Shown here: in pieces, positions 52,294 through 59,144 of the stretch
Layout: every line of letters starts with the position of its first letter
Numbering within the stretch: position 1 is the first letter of the stretch
Origin: QHXW01 sp035297145
Lineage (GTDB): Bacteria; Acidobacteriota; Terriglobia; Bryobacterales; Bryobacteraceae
Length of the DNA: 64,000 nt
NCBI GenBank assembly: GCA_035297145.1
Contig: DATGZN010000115.1
Span: 1-64,000 of the forward strand
Direction of reading: 5' to 3'
The notes under the pieces: generated by a model
What the model was told of the DNA's origin: nothing
Databases searched by the model: none
The model's input: only the letters and a program-made list of their open reading frames with translations
Program-made: the position numbers and the translations under genes

Positions 52294-55044
52294 CTACCCC
52301 TCGCGCAACGCCACCACCGGATCCAGGCGGCTTGCCCTTCTCGCCGGCAGATAGCAGGCCACAAATGCGATGGCCATCAGGCAAACCGCCGCTCCTACCA
52401 CGCTGACTGGATCGCTCGCGCCGACGCCGTACAGCATGCCACTCAGCAAGCGTCCGATCAGCAGCGCCGCCACGAATCCAATCAGCACGCCCGACAGCAC
52501 CAGCGACATCCCTTCTTTGAGAATCAGCCCGAGCACACTTGCCCGCGTGGCGCCCAGTGCCATGCGCAGCCCGATCTCCCGCTTTCGCTGATTCACGGAG
52601 TACGCCAGGATTCCATACAGTCCGATACTTGCCAGCCCCAACGCCAGCAGTCCGAAGACACTCAGCATTCCGACCCCGACTCTGGCCTGGAACAAGCCCC
52701 CGTCGACAATCTGGCTCCCTGTCCGGATATCGATCGCCAGAATCTGAGGCGCGGCTGCGCGAACTTCGTGCTGGACCGGAGGGAGAATCTCCTGCGGTGC
52801 TCCCTTACTGCGCACGTACAGAGTCATCGCGTCTGAATAATCCTGTTCCAGAGGCACATAAACGCAAAGTTGCGGCGCCTCTCCCCACGTGGAATAGTTG
52901 CCGGTTCTGGCCACCCCAACGATCTGCCGCCTCTGTTGTTCGCCAGGCAGCTGTATGCGCTTCCCTAACACTCGGCTTCCCGAATTTCCACCCGGCCAAT
53001 AATCCGCGGCCAGTTTCTCATTGACGATGGCCACTGGCGCTGATGTCTCCTGGTCCAGATTCGAAAACGCGCGCCCGGCCTCGATCACCACACCCGCTGT
53101 CTCGAAATAGCCCACGTCGACGATGTTGACAATCGACCGGATCTTATCTGCCTGCGACCGCTGTTGCTGCCCTTCCACTTGCAGCCCGTTTACAGATCGC
53201 CCCCACAGCGGCAGGTTTGACGACCACGAGACGGTCTCAACGCCCGGAATTCTTGCCACCCGCTCGCGGACGTCCTTGTAGAACGCTTTCGCTTGCGCCT
53301 TTCCGTACCCTGCCTGTCCCGGGCTTGTCATCAGCACCGTAAGGTGCGCGGTCTGAAAACCCGGATCCATTTCGTACGCCCGCCCGATACTTCGCAGGAA
53401 TAGTGCCGCCGTCACGAGTAACAGAAACGAAAACGCAACCTGACCCACGAGAAGAGCGTTGGCCACCGTAACCCTCCTACGGCTTCTCCCCGTCGTGCGT
53501 GCTTCTTCCTTCAAAGCCTCCGCTACGTTGGTGCGGGAAGCTTTGATAGCCGGAATGGCGCCAAAGACAAAACCCGTCGCCAGCGAAACGAACAGCGCAA
53601 AGGAAAGCACCGTCGCGTCGAGCTTCGGCGTCACAAAATTCGCGGCCCCCGGCAGCGTTCCGAACAGCGCTTGCAACCCCGCAAAAGCAACGAATATTCC
53701 CACGGCTCCGCTCAGCAATCCCAGCAGCACGCTCTCAGTGAGAAGTTGACGCACCAGTCTTCGACGGCTCGCACCCATCGCCACGCGAACCGCCATCTCC
53801 TGCCGCCGGGCCGCCGCGCGCGCGAGCAGGAGATTGGCCACGTTGGAACACGCGATCAGCAAGACAATCCCCACAACCATCAACATCGCAGCGCTGGCGA
53901 ACACCATCTGCGTGGATGTTCCCATCGAGCTACCGAACAGGGCCTCGCGGATGGGCCGTACCGTGACCGTGTGGCCTTCGTTGGCTGTGGGATATTCACG
54001 CGCCAGTTCCGACGCGAGAGCCGCCATATTTGCTTGAGCCCGCACCTGGGTCACGCCCGGTTTGAGCCGCCCCACACCTTGAAAAATCGCCTTGCCGCGA
54101 TCGCTCAATGCATTCTGCATTTCGTTGGGCAGAAACCGTTCCGCCATTGTGGCGGGGATCCACAAATCGGGACCGAAAATGGCATTCACTCCAATGAATC
54201 CGGGCGGCGCGACACCGATGACGGTGAAAACGATGCTATTGAGCCGCAGCGTCTTGCCCACAATATCCTCAGTGCCGCCAAACCGCGACTGCCAGGTTGC
54301 GTAGTTCATTACCGCAACAGCGTGCGTACCGGGAGTGGTGTCTTCCTCAGGCAAAAAGAACCGTCCCCTGACTGGCGTGAGGCCCAGGGTCGAGAAGTAG
54401 TTGCCCGTCACCAGCTCGCTGAACAGGCGTTGCGAATCGCCAGTGTCCTGCCAGGTCACCACGCGCGGCGATGTGTAACCCGCGAGCGAACCAAAGACTT
54501 GGTTCCTGGCCTGATAGTCCTTCAGATCCACATGCGAGATCGGAAACGCCGTACTCGATTTTGACGTGGTCTTGGCATCAGCCGCGGCAACTGCCTCCAA
54601 TTCACCGGTGTCCCGAACCGGCAGAGGATTCAGGAACAGCGTGTTGATGACGGTGAACACGGTCGTGTTCGCGCCGATTCCCAACGCCAGCGTCAACACC
54701 GCGAACAGAACAAAGATGGGGCTCTTCCACATCGTGCGGACGGCGTAGCGAAGATCGCGCCAGAAATCCTCCATGATGTTACCCAGGCCCACATCGCCCG
54801 CCGGCACACGATCGCACTTCGGCATACGTTCATTCCTTTCCAGCCCTTCGGCCAGCGGATACATGTCATCCAACTCTGAAAGGGCATTCTGATATGCCTG
54901 CTCTTCACTTGCCCCGCCATTCAACGATTCGCGGTAGAGATCCTCGAGGTGTTGCGCGAGTTCCTCGACGAAATCCGCCTCGGCCCCCAACCTCAGACGT
55001 AACGGCGCCAGCCGTTCTCGAATCAAACTCTTCCAATCAGGCAT
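52294..55044 (-). CDS. ADOP-type ABC transporter permease with N-terminal prefix domain
   Basis: A 916-residue permease of the acidobacterial duplicated orphan type. Residues 1-75 form the helical prefix domain (MPDWKSLIRERLAPLRLRLG, EELAQHLEDLYRESL, EEQAYQNALSEL). Two MacB/FtsX units follow: LALGIGANTTVFTVINTLFL, LLIACSNVANLLLARAAARR, QRKREIGLRMALGATRASVL and CYLPARRASRLDPVVALREG. ATG 55044 has CAGGAA upstream; the TTG two codons earlier is less likely. It overlaps the PadR regulator by eight bases, the usual PadR-ADOP pair, so PadR likely controls it. No ATPase is adjacent. The cargo is unknown. Confidence 0.92.
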   Translation of the reverse strand: MPDWKSLIRERLAPLRLRLGAEADFVEELAQHLEDLYRESLNGGASEEQAYQNALSELDDMYPLAEGLERNERMPKCDRVPAGDVGLGNIMEDFWRDLRYAVRTMWKSPIFVLFAVLTLALGIGANTTVFTVINTLFLNPLPVRDTGELEAVAAADAKTTSKSSTAFPISHVDLKDYQARNQVFGSLAGYTSPRVVTWQDTGDSQRLFSELVTGNYFSTLGLTPVRGRFFLPEEDTTPGTHAVAVMNYATWQSRFGGTEDIVGKTLRLNSIVFTVIGVAPPGFIGVNAIFGPDLWIPATMAERFLPNEMQNALSDRGKAIFQGVGRLKPGVTQVRAQANMAALASELAREYPTANEGHTVTVRPIREALFGSSMGTSTQMVFASAAMLMVVGIVLLIACSNVANLLLARAAARRQEMAVRVAMGASRRRLVRQLLTESVLLGLLSGAVGIFVAFAGLQALFGTLPGAANFVTPKLDATVLSFALFVSLATGFVFGAIPAIKASRTNVAEALKEEARTTGRSRRRVTVANALLVGQVAFSFLLLVTAALFLRSIGRAYEMDPGFQTAHLTVLMTSPGQAGYGKAQAKAFYKDVRERVARIPGVETVSWSSNLPLWGRSVNGLQVEGQQQRSQADKIRSIVNIVDVGYFETAGVVIEAGRAFSNLDQETSAPVAIVNEKLAADYWPGGNSGSRVLGKRIQLPGEQQRRQIVGVARTGNYSTWGEAPQLCVYVPLEQDYSDAMTLYVRSKGAPQEILPPVQHEVRAAAPQILAIDIRTGSQIVDGGLFQARVGVGMLSVFGLLALGLASIGLYGILAYSVNQRKREIGLRMALGATRASVLGLILKEGMSLVLSGVLIGFVAALLIGRLLSGMLYGVGASDPVSVVGAAVCLMAIAFVACYLPARRASRLDPVVALREG

Positions 55045-55381
55045 GTTCAATTCCTGTGATGCGGCTGATGACGGCTACGAAATCGCGCCAGCTCTGCTGC
55101 TTCGAGCCCAGCGCCTTCCTGCCTTGCGGAGTTAGCTTGTAATATCGCCGCCTGCGCTGCTCCGCCTTCTCCACCCACCGGCCCTCGATCCATCCCTGCT
55201 TCTCCAGCCGATGCAGGAGCGGATAGAGCGAGGTCACGTGAAAGCGCAATGCCCCGCCAGACCGGATCTGGATCAATTTTGAGATGTCGTACCCGTGCCG
55301 GGACTGATCATCGAGCAACGACAACACTAGAAGCTCCGCGCTTCCTTTTTTCCATTCCGGGTCCGCCAGATTTTCATCCAT
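55037..55381 (-). CDS. PadR family transcriptional regulator
   Basis: A 114-residue winged-helix regulator: DPEWKKGSAELLVLSLLDDQ, RHGYDISKLIQIRSGGALRF, HVTSLYPLLHRLEKQGWIEG and YYKLTPQGRKAL, the standard PadR pattern. I prefer the ATG at 55381 (MDENLADPEW); an ATG at 55396 is possible. The frame to 55498 is not homologous. It is paired and overlapping with an ADOP permease, the common acidobacterial arrangement, and an inverted repeat directly upstream (55395-55417) suggests autoregulation. Confidence 0.92.
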   Translation of the reverse strand: MDENLADPEWKKGSAELLVLSLLDDQSRHGYDISKLIQIRSGGALRFHVTSLYPLLHRLEKQGWIEGRWVEKAEQRRRRYYKLTPQGRKALGSKQQSWRDFVAVISRITGIEHA

Positions 55382-55394
55382 ATTGTTCGGTCTC

Positions 55395-55417
55395 ATATAT
55401 GTGACGCAAGCATATAT
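55395..55417. promoter_or_regulatory. Candidate PadR operator
   Basis: A perfect inverted repeat, ATATATG (55395-55401) and CATATAT (55411-55417), is separated by nine bases. It begins 14 bases upstream of the preferred PadR start. PadR proteins bind AT-rich dyads of this kind containing ATGT/ACAT-like half-sites, so autorepression is the natural reading. Confidence 0.55.
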
Positions 55418-55566
55418 ACGTGGATTCCGGGAATTTGTTCCGCCGGGAAGCGGAATTTTCTGAAGTGGCACTGCGGAACCGTAAGCGCTGGAAAGCATTC
55501 AGGTTACGTAGATTGTCGTATGCAGACTCTCTCCATGCCTCGAGCCACCTTCGTTACCATAGAACC

Positions 55567-56346
55567 GTGTCTACCCGTCAACACGCCGGACCCGGACCCG
55601 CCGCTTCGGATGTTCCCGAGCCGTCGCTCGCTGAACGCGCCCGCACTCTGGCCTCGCTGGCCCGGATCGGCAGCCTGTCCACGCATTCGCGGAAGTTTCC
55701 AGGATTTCCCTTCGGCTCCATGATGCCCTATGCGGTTGACGATCTTGGCCGCCCCATCTTTTTCATCAGCAGCATGGCGATGCACACGCAAAATCTTCAG
55801 CAGGATGCGCGCGGTAGCATGTTGATTACCCAGCCGGACATTTCCGGCGATCCCTTGGGCGCCGCCCGATTGACCCTGTTGGGCAACGTTATTGAAGCTC
55901 CGGCGGTGGAGGTGCGAGACCTGTACTTGTCACGCCATGAGAACGCAAAATACTGGCAGGGCTACACCGATTTTGCGTATTACCGGCTGGACGTCGCGGG
56001 CGTGTATTTCATCGGCGGCTTTGGCGTCATGGGATGGATTTCGGCAGAGGATTACAGATGCGCCATGCCCGACCCTCTGGCCGAAGCCGCCTCGGGAATC
56101 ATCCAGCACATGAATACGGATCACGCCGAAGCGCTCGTTCTGATCGCCCGCCGCTTTGGAGGCGAGGCCGCCGACGAGGCCGTCATGAGCGCAGTTGATC
56201 GCCTGGGTTTCCACCTCAAGCTGAGGTCCGGCGACAGGATGCACGGCCGGAGAGTAGCTTTTCTGCGGGAAGTGAGCAATACAGCTGACGCCAGAGCGGT
56301 GCTGGTGGAGATGGTCCGGCAGGCGCGATCGCCTGAGCCGGTTTAA
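55567..56346 (+). CDS. HugZ-like FMN-binding split-barrel protein with DUF2470 domain
   Basis: A 259-residue protein of the pyridoxamine-oxidase-like split-barrel fold. ARTLASLARIGSLSTHSRKF, PFGSMMPYAVDDLGRPIFFI and SMAMHTQNLQQDARGSMLI are the barrel; the C-terminal DUF2470 domain has IIQHMNTDHAEALVLIARRF and GFHLKLRSGDR. HugZ and HutZ proteins of this build bind haem and help release iron from it; other members bind FMN or F420. A GTG at 55567 is the best start, with a TACCAT -10-like box six bases upstream and no ribosome site. It is divergent from the PadR gene. Confidence 0.85.
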   Translation: MSTRQHAGPGPAASDVPEPSLAERARTLASLARIGSLSTHSRKFPGFPFGSMMPYAVDDLGRPIFFISSMAMHTQNLQQDARGSMLITQPDISGDPLGAARLTLLGNVIEAPAVEVRDLYLSRHENAKYWQGYTDFAYYRLDVAGVYFIGGFGVMGWISAEDYRCAMPDPLAEAASGIIQHMNTDHAEALVLIARRFGGEAADEAVMSAVDRLGFHLKLRSGDRMHGRRVAFLREVSNTADARAVLVEMVRQARSPEPV

Positions 56347-56387
56347 CAGGTCCAGTTTTCCTGTGTTATCTTGGCTGCCTAAAACGC

Positions 56388-57410
56388 ATGAAACTCAATC
56401 TTGCACCACTTTGTGCGATGCTCGCGGCAACTGTAGTCGCGCAGTCACCCCCGGCGGCAACTCATAACACCGCCGCGCCGGCGATGGCTGAGACGCCGAA
56501 TACCGATGTCTACTATCAGCTAGCGCCTGACGCGGTTCCAAAAGAAGGAGTTCCGAAAGGCGAAATTCGCGGCCCGTTCACGCTGCCGAGTCAGGCATAT
56601 CCGGGGACGCAACATACCTATTGGATCTATGTTCCGGCGCAGTACGACCCGGCCTCGCCGGCCAGCCTGATGATTTATAACGATGGCCAGGCCTTTATGG
56701 CTCCGGAAGGCGACGTCCGTGCGCAGGTCGTGATGGACAACCTCATCTACCGGCGGGAGATTCCGGTTATGATCGCAGTTTTTATCAACCCGGGTCGGCG
56801 CCCCGATCAGCCGGAACCGACTTCCAGCAATTGGGGAGATCGCGACACGAATCGGCCGACGGAATACAACACGTTGGATGACAAGTATGCCAGAGTCATC
56901 GTGGATGAACTTCTGCCCGTGTTGTACAAGGACTACAACGTATCTAAGGAACCCGAGCGTCACGGGATCGGCGGCTCCAGTTCAGGAGCTATTGCCGCTT
57001 TCACAGTCGCTTGGGAGCGGCCGAACGATTTCCGCAAGGTGCTGAGCAATGTTGGCAGTTTCACCAACATTCGCGGCGGAAATGCCTATCCTGACATCAT
57101 CCACAAAAGTGAAACCAAACCCTTGCGAATATTTCTGGTCGATGGCCGTAACGATAATCGTGGGCTGAGAGCGGATGGAACTTACGATCAGGCTCGCGAC
57201 TGGTTCTACCAGAACGTTCGCATGCAGCAGGCCCTCACGGAAAAGGGCTACGAGGTGAACTACTCCTGGGGTATTCAGCGGCACGGTCAAAGCATGTTGC
57301 GGACCGTCTTCCCCGAAATGATGCGCTGGCTGTGGCGTGACCATGGTGTGTCGACCGATGTGCACGACACGGTGGAGCGATCGTTCAACGGCGCGAAGAA
57401 AACGCCATAG
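56388..57410 (+). CDS. Secreted esterase, enterochelin esterase/esterase D family
   Basis: A 340-residue secreted protein. MKLNLAPLCAMLAATVVAQS is the signal peptide. The alpha/beta-hydrolase domain has YWIYVPAQYDPASPASLMIY, VMIAVFINPGRRPDQPEP, HGIGGSSSGAIAAFTVAWER with the nucleophile serine in G-x-S-x-G form, a probable acid in LVDGRNDNRG, and WGIQRHGQSMLRTVFPEMMR with the histidine. Relatives cleave feruloyl, acetyl or siderophore esters. The gene ends 60 bases before a short plus-strand frame and converges with the double-glycine peptide genes. The substrate is unknown. Confidence 0.9.
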   Translation: MKLNLAPLCAMLAATVVAQSPPAATHNTAAPAMAETPNTDVYYQLAPDAVPKEGVPKGEIRGPFTLPSQAYPGTQHTYWIYVPAQYDPASPASLMIYNDGQAFMAPEGDVRAQVVMDNLIYRREIPVMIAVFINPGRRPDQPEPTSSNWGDRDTNRPTEYNTLDDKYARVIVDELLPVLYKDYNVSKEPERHGIGGSSSGAIAAFTVAWERPNDFRKVLSNVGSFTNIRGGNAYPDIIHKSETKPLRIFLVDGRNDNRGLRADGTYDQARDWFYQNVRMQQALTEKGYEVNYSWGIQRHGQSMLRTVFPEMMRWLWRDHGVSTDVHDTVERSFNGAKKTP

Positions 57411-57470
57411 AGCGCGGCATTTGCCGTCAGATTGCAGAGTGACGGAGCACAAAAAGGAGGATTTCGATTC

Positions 57471-57572
57471 ATGAGCGAGAAGACGGAGTTCAACGCCCAC
57501 GTGCCGGGGTTAGTCGTCCTGATCACCGGCTGTCTTCTGATGCACTTCGAAGCCGCCGGAAACCTTGTCTAA
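57471..57572 (+). CDS. Possible 33-residue hydrophobic peptide
   Basis: ATG 57471 follows AAAAAGGAGG with a good spacing of about ten bases, which is the main support. The peptide begins MSEKTEFNAHVP and continues with a membrane-like stretch GLVVLITGCLLMHF. It runs antisense to the first double-glycine peptide gene over 63 bases. It could be a real microprotein (for instance immunity or toxin-like), the start of a broken gene, or chance. I cannot decide. Confidence 0.35.
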   Translation: MSEKTEFNAHVPGLVVLITGCLLMHFEAAGNLV

Positions 57573-57647
57573 TTCCTCGGGCGAGATCTCGTCCGGCTTT
57601 CTGGCTTCCGTTTCGTTATGCTTCAGTACTTTCGGGTCATCTGGCAT
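57510..57647 (-). CDS. Double-glycine leader peptide (bacteriocin/pheromone-type precursor) 1
   Basis: A 45-residue microgene with an ideal AGGAGGT six bases before ATG 57647. The charged N-terminus (MPDDPKVLKHNETEARKPDE) leads into ISPEELDKVSGG. Counting back from the cut, Gly-1, Gly-2, Val-4, Leu-7, Glu-8 and Ile-12 all match the classic double-glycine leader consensus cleaved by C39 peptidase ABC exporters. The predicted released core is only 13 residues, FEVHQKTAGDQDD. A paralogue with a similar leader and upstream region follows at 57838. No exporter or maturation gene is visible in the window. The leader is clear; the activity of the core is unknown. Confidence 0.78.
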   Translation of the reverse strand: MPDDPKVLKHNETEARKPDEISPEELDKVSGGFEVHQKTAGDQDD

Positions 57648-57837
57648 GAATGTTACCTCCTGGCTCAAATGATGCAGACCAAACAGGGAAATTGCCCAAG
57701 GTGAGGCAATATTCAGAGCGATGGACTATGTGACCGGCCAGAGTTGAAGAAACCAACGGCCGCCACCGACTCTAGGGGCAGAGAAACCGAGTAGCGGACG
57801 CACTCCAAGTTGCTAGCACGTCCGCCGGGGCGCAGAT

Positions 57838-57993
57838 TCACCTGCCGAGCATCGCATTGAAGATCGATGTCGGAATTCTGAAAACGGTCCCTCCGGAAAC
57901 CTCACTCAACTCTTCCTGCGAGATCTCATCCTTCTTGGTTTCGTCCGGCCGGCTTGTTTCACTGTCCTTCATCAGGTTCTGGTCATTTGGCAT
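57838..57993 (-). CDS. Double-glycine leader peptide (bacteriocin/pheromone-type precursor) 2
   Basis: A 51-residue microgene with AGGAGGTG ten bases before ATG 57993. MPNDQNLMKDSETSRPDETK is followed by DEISQEELSEVSGG, again with Ile-12, Glu-8, Leu-7, Val-4 and Gly-2/Gly-1. The predicted core is 16 residues, TVFRIPTSIFNAMLGR: short, amphipathic and basic, more like a peptide pheromone than a typical bacteriocin. It is transcribed towards peptide gene 1 in the same direction, and ~100 bases upstream of each gene align (shared words include GCAGA and ATTGCC). The pair thus arose by tandem duplication including the 5' region. Confidence 0.82.
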   Translation of the reverse strand: MPNDQNLMKDSETSRPDETKKDEISQEELSEVSGGTVFRIPTSIFNAMLGR

Positions 57994-58211
57994 TGGGCCT
58001 CACCTCCTGATTAGAAATGAGGCAGATCGAGCCGAAAGATTGCCAAAGTCAAAAAAAATCTTTCAGAGAAAATGCGCCACGTGAGCGGCCCGGGTGGAAA
58101 CGCGGCATCTGCGTCATCAATCTTCCGCACAATCCCTTGTATCCCGCACGTCCAGCCCGCATTTTGCCTGAGAGCCAACCAGAAACGCCTGCACTAGTGA
58201 TTTGAGCACCT

Positions 58212-59141
58212 ATGAAATTGCTACTCGCGGCGTCGAGTGTCTTCGTGTGTCTGGCCATGCTGCGCGCGGATCAGGGCGCAGAGATGGCGAACGCCAACCT
58301 GCCCGCGCAGAAGATCGGTTCCGACGATCTCATTGCCGTTGCCGTGTATGACTCGCCGGAGCTGACCCGGACAATCCGAGTCAGCCAGGAAGGACAGATC
58401 CGGCTGCCGATGCTGAGGCGCGCCATTCCTGCGGCAGGTTTGATGCCTCGGGAGTTGGAAGGCGCCATTGCCGACGCACTGAGCGCCGAGCAAATCCTCG
58501 TGGACCCGGTGGTCACGGTCACCGTAGTCGAATATCGCAGCCGGCCGGTTAGTGTTGCGGGTGCGGTGAAGCATCCGGTGACATTTCAGGCAGCGGGAAA
58601 TATCAATTTGCTCGATGCGCTGACACGCGCTGACGGCCTGGCTCCGGAGGCGGGTTCCGAGATCCTGCTGACGCGCAGCGCGGCCGACGGGAAAACCACA
58701 ACCGAGCACATCGCGGTCCGGGCGCTGCTGGAGGGTGAGCATCCCGAGCTCAACCGGCGCCTCGTGGGCGGCGAGGAAATCCGCGTGCCGGAAGCGGCCC
58801 GGATTTATGTACTAGGGAATATAAAAAATCCCGGTGCATTCACCCTGAAGGACGGCAAAGAGACCAGCGTCCTGAAACTACTGGCGCTGGCCGGCGGGTT
58901 AGCTCCGTTTTCCTCCAAGCAGGCCTATATCTATCGCCTAAAACCAGGGGCGCAGGACAAGGAAGAAATCCCCGTGCCGTTGAACCGGATCATTGCCCGC
59001 AAATCGCCCGATGTGACGCTGATGGCCGATGACATTTTCTATGTGCCCGATGACAAAGGGCGTCGGTTGAGCGCGTCGGCGCTGGAGAAGATTGTCGGAT
59101 TCGGAGCCGCCACCACGTCCGGGCTGCTCATCTGGCGGTAG
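58212..59141 (+). CDS. Polysaccharide export protein (Wza-like, SLBB domains)
   Basis: A 309-residue periplasmic/outer-membrane protein with signal peptide (LLLAASSVFVCLAMLRADQG). The Poly_export domain (IGSDDLIAVAVYDSPELTRT, VSQEGQIRLPMLRRAIPAAG) is followed by two SLBB domains (RPVSVAGAVKHPVTFQAAGN, IYVLGNIKNPGAFTLKDGKE). The C-terminus has a hydrophobic tail (GFGAATTSGLLIW). Proteins like this form the export channel for capsule or exopolysaccharide and work with the Wzc kinase encoded three bases after its stop. No lipobox cysteine is seen, so it may not be a lipoprotein. Confidence 0.92.
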   Translation: MKLLLAASSVFVCLAMLRADQGAEMANANLPAQKIGSDDLIAVAVYDSPELTRTIRVSQEGQIRLPMLRRAIPAAGLMPRELEGAIADALSAEQILVDPVVTVTVVEYRSRPVSVAGAVKHPVTFQAAGNINLLDALTRADGLAPEAGSEILLTRSAADGKTTTEHIAVRALLEGEHPELNRRLVGGEEIRVPEAARIYVLGNIKNPGAFTLKDGKETSVLKLLALAGGLAPFSSKQAYIYRLKPGAQDKEEIPVPLNRIIARKSPDVTLMADDIFYVPDDKGRRLSASALEKIVGFGAATTSGLLIWR

Positions 59142-59144
59142 AGT

